The translations under genes were made by a program, and so were the position numbers. This document shows positions 10,901 to 21,200 of a stretch of DNA of 64,000 nt, piece by piece (position 1 is the stretch's first letter; every line of letters starts with the position of its first letter). The DNA comes from Aquimarina pacifica (GTDB lineage Bacteria > Bacteroidota > Bacteroidia > Flavobacteriales > Flavobacteriaceae): positions 1 to 64,000 of the forward strand of contig NZ_JACC01000030.1 of the NCBI RefSeq assembly GCF_000520955.1. Direction: 5' to 3'. The notes under the pieces were generated by a model, which was given only the letters and a program-made list of their open reading frames with translations, had not been told where the DNA came from and did no database searches.

Positions 10901-13900
10901 ACAGTACAAACGAATACCTACTTTAATGAAGAAGAAGACTTTTATCTATTGGGAGTGGGATTAGAACAAAAAGGTTTTGAGATCAATGGATTGGTTTTGG
11001 GTGCAAACGATTATTTTAATATCGATGATTTAAAAAATCAACTTTTCGGAATTTTTGATGAGGATGTAATTTTATCGCACGAAGAATCATTTACCAACGG
11101 AGTAGAAGCAAAACTCTTGTCATGGGCCAAAAACTATTTTTGGGAAGATGAAAACACAGCACTTCCATTTGGAGAAGTTTCTCCTTTGGCTTTGCCACAT
11201 CATACAGAAAGTGTGGTAATGAGTACTACATGGGTCAGTGAAGTGTATGATACAAAAGTCAACGATAGTATAATGACAGATGCAGGGTATATACTAAACG
11301 AAGGGTATTGGTGGAACCCCGGAACTATCGTGGACCATCTCGATAGAAATTCATTTTATCTTCCCTACAAAACTACCGATCCTTTTGGCAATCAAAATCA
11401 GGTAGTTTATGATGACTATTTTTTGACCACAATACAAAGTATAGATGCCATAGGTAATATAACTTTATCTGAAATTGAATACCGAACACTTTCCCCTTGG
11501 AAGGTAATCGATAGTAACGAAAATGTCAGCGAGGTTTTAACGGATCCTCTAGGAATGGTAATAGCTACTTCGGTATATGGAACACTAGAAGGTTTGGATA
11601 AAGGAGATATTCCTCTTTCATTTTATCAGGAACAAAGCAATTTTACAATAGAAAATATAGTAGAAGATCCAGCTAAGTTCCTTCAGGAAGCAACCAGTTT
11701 CTTTTATTACAATCTTGATGCCTGGATTGATGATCAACAGCCACCACATTTTATAAATCTGTTACGTGAGACGCATGGTAGTGAACTAGATATAGAAGCA
11801 ACAGCAATACATATTCATTTGGGGTATTCTGATGGTTTCGGACGCGGTTTACAGCAAAAAAGTAAGGTAGATGATGATACTGATGGAAACGAGCAATGGC
11901 TCGTGTCAGGAAGAACAGTTTATAATAATAAGGAAAAACCTGTGAAGCAATACGAACCATATTATAGTGATGCGTATGCGTATGAGGATGAATCTGTAAT
12001 TGCTCCTGTTGGTGTTACTCCTATTATCTATTATGATCCACTAGGTCGATTAGTCAAAACCGAAACTCCAAAAGGGTTTCACTCTCAAGTAGTATTTGAT
12101 CCCTGGCAAATAAGTACCTATGACGAAAATGATACAGTCAAAGATTCGACCTATTATTTGGATCACATAGGAGCGGGAGACGAAGAAGCAGAAGCACTGC
12201 AAAAAGCAGAAGTTCATTACAATACACCATCAGTAGTCAAATTAGATAGTCTCGCCCGCAAGTTTATGACCTTACAATATTTAGAAGAAGAGGCTACCCC
12301 TTTAATAACATATACCACATTTGATATACAAGGTAATCCGCTCAATACGATTGATCCTAGGCAATATATGGCTAATCAAAGTAGATCAGAAACCGATAAA
12401 GTATATAATTTTCAGTATCAATATGATTTGGCAGGAAATGTCTTGTATACCCAAAGCATAGATGCCGGAGAAACCTGGGGGTTGATTAATGTAGTAGGCA
12501 ATCCAGTACATGGTTGGAATGCCCGAGGGTTTCATTCCCAAAACAGCTATGATGCCTTACAACGTCCCATCAAGATCACTTTAGATGGTAATGGATTAGA
12601 TCAAATTGTACAACGACTGGATTACGGAGATTTAGAAACCAATGCTGTTGATAAAAACCTTAAGGGACAACTCATAAGGCATTATGATGAGGCGGGATTA
12701 GTAGAAAACTTACTTTTTGATATCAACGGACAACCGCTACAATCTAGTAGAACACTTCGTAAGGACTACAAAAACGAAGCAAACTGGAATAATGTTTCAA
12801 TTGTCCATATGGAAACGGAGTCTTTTACATCGACTATCGAATATGACGCTTTAGGAAGAGCCATAAAAGCAATACAACCGGATGGTAGTATTTCAAAACC
12901 AGGTTTTCATCAGGTGGGATGGTTAAAAAATGTAGAAGTACAACTTAAAGAAGAAACTGACTTCACATCATTTGTAGAAGCGATTGAGTATAATGCCAAA
13001 GGACAGCGTACCAAGGTGATATATGGAAACGGTGTGCATACTAGGTATGTGTATGAAGAAACTACATTTCGTTTAATTAACCTAAAAACTACTCGGCAAG
13101 AAGATGATGGCAACCTGATAATATTACAAGATATTAGTTATGTATATGATCCGGTAGGTAATATTGTTAAAATCATAGATAATAGTCATGAAAAAGTTTT
13201 TACTGCCAACCAAACTGTGGATGCAGAATGCACATTTGTTTACGACGCTTTGTATCAGTTAAAAGAAGCTACGGGTCGCGAACATTTGGCACTTTCTAAA
13301 ACCGATTATCAACAACGCAGTGATATCTTAAAGGATACCCATTTTGCGAATATCAATGATACCAACCAATTAAGAAACTATAGCAGAAAGTATACTTATG
13401 ATGATAGTGGTAATCTAATACAACTTCAACATATTGGCGAAAATTCCTTTACTCGTGACATGACTGTTTCTGATGTGTCTAACCGAACCATTACTGACGA
13501 AATGGATCATGATGGTACAGTAGAAAGCTATTTTGATGCCGGTGGTAATATGCAACAGTTAGAACATCTACAAGGTATCGAGTGGAATTATAGAAACAAT
13601 ATTGCATCCGTCACAATTATAGAGAGAGAAACCGAAAATGATAGCGAATATTATGTCTATGATGCCTCTGGGCAACGCATAAGAAAAGTAAAGGAGACCT
13701 ATAATAGTTCTGGGGATTTGCTATCGAAAGAAGAAAAAATATATCTGGGGGGATTAGAAATCAAACGAAAATACCAAGGCGTTAATGAGGTGTTGCAAGA
13801 AGATCGCTCTGCCTTGCATGTGATGGATGATCAGAAGCGTATTGCCATTGTATATTATTGGGAAACTAGCAATGATAGCGCGGTGACTATCGAACAAAAT

Positions 13901-15148
13901 AAAATTCACTACCAACTAGGTAATCATTTGGGTTCGGCCTCATTAGAATTAGATGTAAACGGACTATTAATTTCCTACGAAGAATACTTCCCGTTTGGTG
14001 GCACTGCGTTTACAGCTGGTAGTAGTGCTACAGAAGTAGCCCTTAAACAATATCGATATACAGGTAAGGAACGAGATGATACCACTGGCTTATATTATTA
14101 TGGAGCACGGTATTATGCTCCCTGGATGGGTAGGTGGCTTAGTTCTGACCCGGCGGGAACAGTGGATGGGCTGAACTTGTTTCGGTATGTTAGGAATAAT
14201 CCTGTAAGTTTTAAGGATGAATTTGGTTTTCAAACCTGTTCACCAGGTCAATTCCAGGGATTTGTTTCAGAAGAGGAGCAGTATTATGAAGTTTATTTAA
14301 CAGATGAAAATACCTGTCTCTCCGAATCTATGATTTTCGAGTTGGATTCAGATTCTACGATACTGGTACATCCGGGTGAAGAGCAAAGTATTCCACTAAG
14401 TTCAGTGTTGTTAAACCCAGTTGATAATCCAGTTAATGAAGAAGTTATAGCAGAATCAATGCGGCATATGGATTCACCGATTACAACATTAGAGTATATT
14501 TCAAAAGGACTATTTCCCTTACTAAATCCTGAAAAAACTTGGCAACATATAGGACCTAAGGCTTCAATTCCTGAAAACCTTAGAGAAGAAATTGATGTAA
14601 TAGAACAATATCCTAATCTGTTACGTGAAATTACTCTTTTTTATCAAGAAACTGGTACAACTCCAACTGTAGAGGTTCGAAATGGGATAAACACTGATTC
14701 GCCTCATGAAAAGTTAATTTACGAATCTTTCATGGAGAGAAAGAATTCACCACAACCTAGTTTGAAAGATATTGCTGTTGTCGAGGATATGTTTGGAGAC
14801 GAAAGACAAACTATTGGTCATACTGAATTCTACAGAGGTAATTTTGTAATAATCGGTGAACCTGTTGAGGTTTTCAAAAAAGATGGGACTTTTACTCATC
14901 AATTCAAGTTAACTGTTACTGATTCTCTTGGTTTGCAAGGGAATGAACCACAACCGCTTAGATATTTATGGGATATTGGACTTATAGGAAGTCTTGATGT
15001 TATTCTAGGCGAAATTTTTGCAGGAATTAAAACTGATGGGACAGTTTCTATTTGGCCTTGGTTAGCAGTTTCTGGAGGATCAGTGAGGGGACAAACTGCA
15101 AATTCAAGACAGGGGAAAAGTTCTATGGCTCCTATTCGACATCCTTAA
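7991..15148 (+). CDS. Fused TcB-TcC Tc toxin component (SpvB / TcdB-middle / RHS) with unknown C-terminal cargo
   Basis: This 2385-residue protein joins TcB and TcC, which are separate genes in Photorhabdus. Residues 18-350 form an SpvB-like domain (SINLPKGGAAISGIGEKF, LTLSYDSGNGNGVFGYGW). Residues about 390-680 hold FG-GAP-type propeller blades (DLDGDGIKEVL, DLNGDGLADIL, DMSGDGLSDIV, DIDGTGTTDLIY), equivalent to the TcA-docking propeller. TcdB-middle regions follow, then YD/RHS repeats. The RHS core spans about 2017-2080 (YTGKERDDTTGLYYYGARYY, SSDPAGTVDGLNLFRYVRNN). In known TcC proteins this core is an aspartyl self-protease that releases the C-terminal toxin inside the cocoon; Asp residues are present here. 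Residues about 2081-2385 match no toxin I recognise. No signal peptide is visible. The TcA gene starts 65 bp downstream, so the two probably form an operon. Confidence 0.92.
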   Translation: METSQKDEKKNDVQESPIPSINLPKGGAAISGIGEKFKVNSVTGTGSLSIPLTFSSGRSGFAPQLTLSYDSGNGNGVFGYGWEIGVPAISRKVSKGIPKYDNSDVFLMSGVEDLVPYLQEEGAWVQLEREEEDYHVVNYRPRLEGLFSKIEKWKNKNTGLSYWKTVSKKNITSLYGVSEEARIYDPHDKKRVFKWLIEKSFDAKGNVIQYEYKRENADGIDVANSFEDHRLKEKNGFNYAYLKSIHYGNKVADRDDEFHFSVVLDYGEHDFTNPSIEEVTSWDVRKDPFSRYNSGFELRQYRLCQRILFFHDFQELGENPVLVRSTTLSYEETNKASILKAIEQSGYKKIDDGTTKVTSFPPTTFSYIEASIDDEVKSIAPEYLDNLPLGIDGGIYQWLDLEGEGLPGVFTKIAGSWFYKNNRGEATFTGTRQVAERPNDVSATNMQPVISDLDGDGIKEVLINGANIKGYINQIDHEWQHFIPFEACPEIDFKNPELKYIDLNGDGLADILINEDEVFTWYPSKGKKGYGAPEYIRKALEEEKGPRVVFSKSQQGVYLADMSGDGLSDIVRIKNGEIAYWPNLGYGKFGRKISMGNVPHMDTPDLFDQSRIRLFDIDGTGTTDLIYFNGEDVKIWYNQSGNSWGSEVKIKAFPKLDAQSSLTVVDLLGKGTGCLVWTSSLPGDFGTQIKYIDLMEEGKPYLMTSVNNNMGKETLMAYGSSTEFYLEDLKLGTPWITKLHFPVHVLKQVTVIDHISSSRLLSSYKYHHGYYDGEEREFRGFGMVEQIDSESFDTYNTSDELDMPPIYTKSWFHTGAYVKQGVISKQYTDEYFDGDSLAHEFPDSSIDKVAEMDYDHVREAYRSLKGKTLRQEIYTLDGTDKEVIPYSVVETNFRVIQMQPRVDKKCGVYLTLGNESLTYSYERNTEDPRILHTILLDTDHYGQPLKAIEIAYPRRSIILERYPEQQQLYATVQTNTYFNEEEDFYLLGVGLEQKGFEINGLVLGANDYFNIDDLKNQLFGIFDEDVILSHEESFTNGVEAKLLSWAKNYFWEDENTALPFGEVSPLALPHHTESVVMSTTWVSEVYDTKVNDSIMTDAGYILNEGYWWNPGTIVDHLDRNSFYLPYKTTDPFGNQNQVVYDDYFLTTIQSIDAIGNITLSEIEYRTLSPWKVIDSNENVSEVLTDPLGMVIATSVYGTLEGLDKGDIPLSFYQEQSNFTIENIVEDPAKFLQEATSFFYYNLDAWIDDQQPPHFINLLRETHGSELDIEATAIHIHLGYSDGFGRGLQQKSKVDDDTDGNEQWLVSGRTVYNNKEKPVKQYEPYYSDAYAYEDESVIAPVGVTPIIYYDPLGRLVKTETPKGFHSQVVFDPWQISTYDENDTVKDSTYYLDHIGAGDEEAEALQKAEVHYNTPSVVKLDSLARKFMTLQYLEEEATPLITYTTFDIQGNPLNTIDPRQYMANQSRSETDKVYNFQYQYDLAGNVLYTQSIDAGETWGLINVVGNPVHGWNARGFHSQNSYDALQRPIKITLDGNGLDQIVQRLDYGDLETNAVDKNLKGQLIRHYDEAGLVENLLFDINGQPLQSSRTLRKDYKNEANWNNVSIVHMETESFTSTIEYDALGRAIKAIQPDGSISKPGFHQVGWLKNVEVQLKEETDFTSFVEAIEYNAKGQRTKVIYGNGVHTRYVYEETTFRLINLKTTRQEDDGNLIILQDISYVYDPVGNIVKIIDNSHEKVFTANQTVDAECTFVYDALYQLKEATGREHLALSKTDYQQRSDILKDTHFANINDTNQLRNYSRKYTYDDSGNLIQLQHIGENSFTRDMTVSDVSNRTITDEMDHDGTVESYFDAGGNMQQLEHLQGIEWNYRNNIASVTIIERETENDSEYYVYDASGQRIRKVKETYNSSGDLLSKEEKIYLGGLEIKRKYQGVNEVLQEDRSALHVMDDQKRIAIVYYWETSNDSAVTIEQNKIHYQLGNHLGSASLELDVNGLLISYEEYFPFGGTAFTAGSSATEVALKQYRYTGKERDDTTGLYYYGARYYAPWMGRWLSSDPAGTVDGLNLFRYVRNNPVSFKDEFGFQTCSPGQFQGFVSEEEQYYEVYLTDENTCLSESMIFELDSDSTILVHPGEEQSIPLSSVLLNPVDNPVNEEVIAESMRHMDSPITTLEYISKGLFPLLNPEKTWQHIGPKASIPENLREEIDVIEQYPNLLREITLFYQETGTTPTVEVRNGINTDSPHEKLIYESFMERKNSPQPSLKDIAVVEDMFGDERQTIGHTEFYRGNFVIIGEPVEVFKKDGTFTHQFKLTVTDSLGLQGNEPQPLRYLWDIGLIGSLDVILGEIFAGIKTDGTVSIWPWLAVSGGSVRGQTANSRQGKSSMAPIRHP
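14230..15148 (+). other. Unrecognised C-terminal cargo region of the TcB-TcC fusion
   Basis: This region lies after the conserved RHS core, where TcC/RHS proteins carry their hypervariable toxin. It is about 305 residues, roughly 2081-2385 of the protein. It contains HIGPKASIPENLREEIDVIE, a TEFYRGNFVIIGEPVEVF beta segment, a hydrophobic stretch YLWDIGLIGSLDVILGEIFA, and a basic, Ser/Gly-rich tail ending SSMAPIRHP. None of the common signatures (ADP-ribosyltransferase, HNH, deamidase, tyrosine glycosylase) was recognised. Base composition looks like the rest of the gene. Confidence 0.7.
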
Positions 15149-15213
15149 ATTATTTAAAGTAAAAGATCTCTTCCAATACTACAATTTGAGGGAACAAATC
15201 GACCGAAAATAAA

Positions 15214-18200
15214 ATGTTTTTAAGAACAAACACACAAATCATGAAACGATCAAACAACACCCTAAAAGGGACAATTATAGATAAAAAAACAAAAAAAGCA
15301 AGAGTACAATTACGAATTGAAGTCTGGGTACAAAAGATTAGGATTCAAAAATTGATAGGTACTTCGGTTACAGATCAAAACGGTCAGTTCGAAATAACAT
15401 TAGACAGTAAACAACTATCAAAACTGCGTAGGGCAAAAAAAGCACAGTTATTTTATAAAATTTATCAAGATGAGCAGCAAATTTATACCACATCAGCAAA
15501 GGATATAAGTGCAGATGATTTTGTAACTACAACCCAGATCGAAATTGACCTGCCAACTTCAGAAAATATAGAGCTACCAGAATTGGATTCACTTGATACA
15601 ACCGATAATCAATGGCAGGTAAAAGGTCGTGTTACTAACCCTCATGGTGAACCTGTTAATGCGTTAGTAAAAGCATTTGATGTAAATATCAAAGAGAATC
15701 AATCTCTTGGGCAAGGGATTACTGACAATGGAGTGTATGTGATATCCTATCAATTAGAACTTGGGGATGAGTCTTTGACCAATTGTAAACTACCAGATAT
15801 TAAGGTCGAGGCATACCGAAATGATGTTTTAATAGCCTCATCAGAGATTGTCTATAATGCAGGGCAACTCACTACGATTGATCTAGTTATCGGAAATCAA
15901 GCATATAAGGGGCTTTCAGAATTTGATACACTAGAACAATTGCTCCAACCTTGTCTAGAAGGTCAGAGTCCCGAAACATTGACTGAAGCCCATATAGAGT
16001 ATCTGGCTAATAAAACAGGTGCTGATCAACAAAGGATTACACTATATTCTTTGTCATATCGACAGAGCGTTCTTGTACAAACGGCACCACCTTTATTTTA
16101 TGGTTGCTATCGCAAGGGATTACCTTATAGTTTGGATAAATTGACAGCACTAAAATCGCAAGTAATCAGAACTCGTATTCAAATGGCGGTTGATGATAAT
16201 ATAATCGATCAAAAATGGGTGGATGAGGTAGATGATTTTATGAGCTCGCTTACAACTTCGGGTATAAAAAGTGCTCTCAGTATAGATGCTGATACGACAA
16301 AAACTTCATTAGGAAAGGTGTTCACACAAATTAATATCCCAGAGAGTGATCAAATAGAAGTATTAACTCTTTATCTAAAAAATCAAGAAAATATACAGAT
16401 TTTTTGGGAGGAATTAAGAAAGAATCAAACCTTAGGACAATATGAAAATCAACTACGATTAGTTCTTAAAATATCTGCCCTTACTCAACATTATGAGCCT
16501 GCGACCATAGCACTTATGGAGCACCCGATTTTTGATCAAAGCACAGATATCTCTCAATTGACCGGGCTTAGTACCTCAGATTGGAGTGCAATTACCAAAA
16601 GTATTGGGTCTGCTCCCGAAAATATTCCAGGTAAGGATGAAGAGCAGCTAGTCAATTACGGACTCTTGATGGAAAAATCAATTATGAGTGCATTTCCGAC
16701 ATCACATGTCGCAGTTAATATTAGTAAAAGTGACCAATATCAAAATACAGAACTGCCAAAGTTTTTTGAAGTAGCTACTGATTTTTCTTTTGTAGGGACT
16801 AATATCTCAGAATATGTTAATGGATTAAATGGAAGTATTACAGATAAAGAAACAGTGATCAAAGATCTTTCAAAATTACAGCGGTTATTCTATCTGGCAC
16901 CAGCACATAATCGTTATGCAGTAATAGAAGCATTAGATTCAGAAGGACTTCATTCGGCTTTGCAGATTAAACGATATGGTAAAAAAGCATTCATCAACAC
17001 TTTCGGTAGAAAAATAGGACAAACATTGGCTGCAAAACTCTATAGTAAAGCTAGTTATGTAAATGCTGCAACCATGAATCTGGCACTACAGTATAATGAT
17101 CTTAGCGGAGGTGTACTTCCTCATGTTTTGCAAGGAAATAATGTCGAAAGTAGTAAACCAGAGGCATTAGGATTACCCGACCTTAACACATTATTTGGTG
17201 GGCAAAGTTTTTGTTCATGTAAACACTGTCGTTCTGTATACAGCGCTGCTGCTTACTTTGTTGACCTATTATCTTACTTAGGAGAACATTATGCGATTGA
17301 TCAGGATCTGTCTACAGAGGATGATTTGGTCTATAAAGAAACTACAGGACTCGATCTTTTGTTCGAGCGTAGGGCTGAGTTGGGAGAGATTGTATTGAAT
17401 TGTGAAAATACCAATACAATGATTCCTTATTTGGATATTGTAAATGAAGTATTAGAAAATGCAATTGCTCCGTTATTATCTGGCGCGGCAAATCAAACGA
17501 CAAGTACATCAGAGGAGCTCAAAGCCAATCCAGAGCATATAAATTTGGTAGCCTATGAAAAATTGTCTGATGAAATCTTCCCCTTTTCACAGCCATTTAA
17601 CCTCTTTAATGAAGAAGGGAAAGTGTACTTAGAGCATTTAGGTATTACACGAAATAAAATGATGGATACCTTTCAGTTTTTGGGTGGTATAAATGAACCC
17701 AATGATCAGGATAAATATGCAGTACAACTTAATTTAACTAGTAATGGAAAAGAAATCATAGTAGGAGAAACTACACTTGATACTGTTTCATACACAACAA
17801 AAGATTTTTGGGGAGTCGATGCAACCCAATGGCGAGTAGCATTAATCAATGTAAGAACTTTTATTGATAAAATAGAAATCTCCTATGAGCAGTTGCTAGA
17901 ATTTCTACAACTCAACTTTGTAAATGCAACGGGTATCGTTAAAGTAAAATTTGCCCCAGAAGCTCCTTGTGATATTGATCAAGCCATATTATCTTACTGG
18001 GATGATAGTACAGAAAGTTTTTCTTCAGATCCGATTAATGAGAAATTTTTTATTCGAGCGCACTGCTTTTTTAGACTTCTCAATAAAGTGCCTTGGACAA
18101 TTTTTGAGTTGGGTCGCATTATGGATGCTTTGGGAATAGAAAATATAACCGAAAGTTTTATTGAACAGATTGCCATTCTTCTACAAGTACAGGAAAAATT

Positions 18201-21200
18201 TGATATTGAACCCTTAGAATTGATAAGTTGGTGGACAATTTTAAACACACAATCTGATGAAAATAATACAAGCGATCGCTCATTTTACGCTCGGTATTTT
18301 CTTAATAAAACGGTGTTTGATCCACAAGAAATCAATGAAGAAACCTTTGTGTTTACACTAAACTCTGAGAAGACAGAACTTCTTAATAGTAATTATCTCA
18401 TAAGTGATTACATGAATGAGATTGCGGCAGCATTACATATCAGTTCTCAGGATTTAGGATTACTTACAGAGACTTTGCGTACCGCAATAGATGAAGTAGA
18501 TGACGCCCTGAATCTAAAAAACCTGTCACAATTATTTCGTTTGGTCTCTTTAATTAATGCGGTAGACATCTCAGTAGAAGAATATCTGATTGCAGTAGAT
18601 TTTATAACAGGTACTCCTTTTGATTCAAGTCAACCAACAGAACTACTTTCATTTGTACAACAAATAGAACAGGTACAGCGATCTCATTTTAGTTTTTCAG
18701 AGCTCAGATACCTTCTATTAGATCAATATAACTCTACAGAAGGAATTGCTCCTGCTGAAGATCATATTAGTTCGTTATTTATTTCTTTACAAGAGGGAAT
18801 GTCTAAGATAAAATCAGAGCATGAAGTAGTACTAGATGAATCAGGAATTCCTATCGATCCAATCGGGGAACTTTGTAAACAAAAGTTGTCATTACTCATA
18901 GAAACTGAAGGTTTGGATGCTGTAGTGACTCTGGTTGAAGCTACCGATGAACTATCTGCAGAGGATGAAGCGAATGCAGCTACCTATTTGTATTTTCTTG
19001 ATGTTGACCAATTGATAGTTGATTTTGCTACTGAAACTTATAGCAGTATAGACACTAGATATGCCTATATACTCGAAAGACTTCTTGAGTATTTAGTGAT
19101 TATCCAAAGTCAAAGTTTTATTATTCAATCCATAGCCGAAGATTTATCTATAGATCAGGATACTTCAGAATTGTTATTGACCCAATTACTATATTCTGCT
19201 AACCCGGCAATGGATCCTAATACTCCCATATTTACTATTACAGACTTTACAGATCCGGCATTTGCATATGATGAGTTAGTCGAGGATGAGGTATTTGATC
19301 TTTCTGAGTTTAGTATACAACATAATAGCTATTTGATGTTATACAAATCGGCTATGTTCATTACCAAGTTTGATCTTACAGTAGATGATATAAGCTGGAC
19401 TTTTTTAAATGGATCAGGTATTGGTTGGATTGATCTAAATGAGATTACAGGAGCAGCGCCAGATGTATTTTTAGCTTGGCGTAAGACAGAAAAATTCTTC
19501 TATATGCGACAGCAATTTGCTCAAGGAGATACCACATTTTTTGACTTAATGGAGTATGCAGCGGACCCCATAGTACTAGAAACTGTAGAGACGGGTTACG
19601 AAGAAGAAGTAGATGCTTTTATTGCTGAATCTACCATTTGGACAGACATGGATGCAGATTTTTTGATCTTCTTGAATTTGGTGTCAGAAATTACTGGGTG
19701 GGAAAAGGATTCATTATTTTATTTTGCAAGTACAGAAGCATATTCTTTTAGTTTTGAAAACTTTAAAGATGAACAAGCGTTTTATCAATTGATGCAATGT
19801 TTTGAAGTACTCAATATTTTAGGTGCTTCGGCTCAGGATGCATGGAGCTGGATGGCTGTTGATCTAACAGTAGAAAATTCTGCTAATATTAAGCAAATCG
19901 CAAAATCTAACTATAGCCTTACCCAATGGTTAGATGTGGCCGCACCTTTGCGCGACATAGTACGTGAGAAACAACGTGATGCATTAACCGCTTACTTAAT
20001 TCAGAATGGTGGGTTTAAAGATGAGAATGCCCTATACGAGTATTACCTGTTAGATGTAGAAACAAGTGCCTGTACAATGTCTTCGCGTATTGTACTTGCT
20101 AATAGCTCAGTACAATTGTTTGTTCAACGACATTTGATGAATTTGGAGACTGAACGTGTCGATTTGGATATAGATCGATGGGAATGGATGAAAAATTATC
20201 GGGTTTGGGAAGCCAATAGAAAAGTATTTCTATATCCAGAAAACTGGATTGAACCAGAACTACGTTTATCAAAATCCGAATTTTTTACAGATCTTCAAAA
20301 TGCTTTGTTGCAAAATGATGTCACTGCTAATTTGGTAGAAAACTCGATAAAAGACTATTTAGAAAAGCTTGATACAGTTTCTAATATTGAAGTGTGTGGT
20401 TCGTATCATGAATATGAGGAAAAGGACGGAATCACTACAATAGATGTACTCCATGTTTTTGGGAGAACCAGCAGTGTTCCAAAAGAATTTTTTTACAGAA
20501 CCTTTATTGATAACATGCACTGGACTCCATGGACAAAAGTGAATTTGGATATTAAAGGGGATTTAGTACCACTGGTTATTGATGGAAAACTACATTTATT
20601 CTGGATGGAGATGGTAGAAACACAGAGGGATGATGATCCTTTTATTGATTATGTATGGCAAATTAAACTCGCCTACAGCGAGTATAAAAACGGAAAATGG
20701 TTGGCAAAGAAAGTAACTGAAGAGTTCATAGAATCACCTGGGTTCAGCTATTCAGGAGTTCCATTTAATTTCTTTTTTGTTACCGAACAATTAGATTCTT
20801 ACGTTAAGTTTAGGTTTAAATGGATCATAATTTCAGACGATGAGTACGAAGGTTCATTTCAATTTTATTATGCCACTAAAAAAATTAAGATCTCTCCAAT
20901 GATACCCGTTGAAAACAATGAACTTTTAACCATAAAACCTACAGATAGTATTGTTGATAACATGGCTTATTTAGAAGGGGGATATCATAATTCTCTTGAA
21001 CTCCCAAGCGCAAAAGTTGATGCCAATGGTAACTATGAAGGGAACGAAAATTATATAAAGGTTCTTGATGCTACACCTAGTCCATTCCGCATTCCAATTC
21101 CACATCAATATGAGGTATTTGTATCGCAGACCAATTTCTTTTATAATGATGATGATCGTAATTTTTTTGTAAAACCTTATAGTTCATTTGATTATGATTA

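Noticed and set aside
14230..15213. Immunity gene for the RHS cargo, or a separate toxin gene
   Set aside because: The frame is continuous with the RHS core to 15148, and only 65 bp remain before TcA. No small ORF fits.
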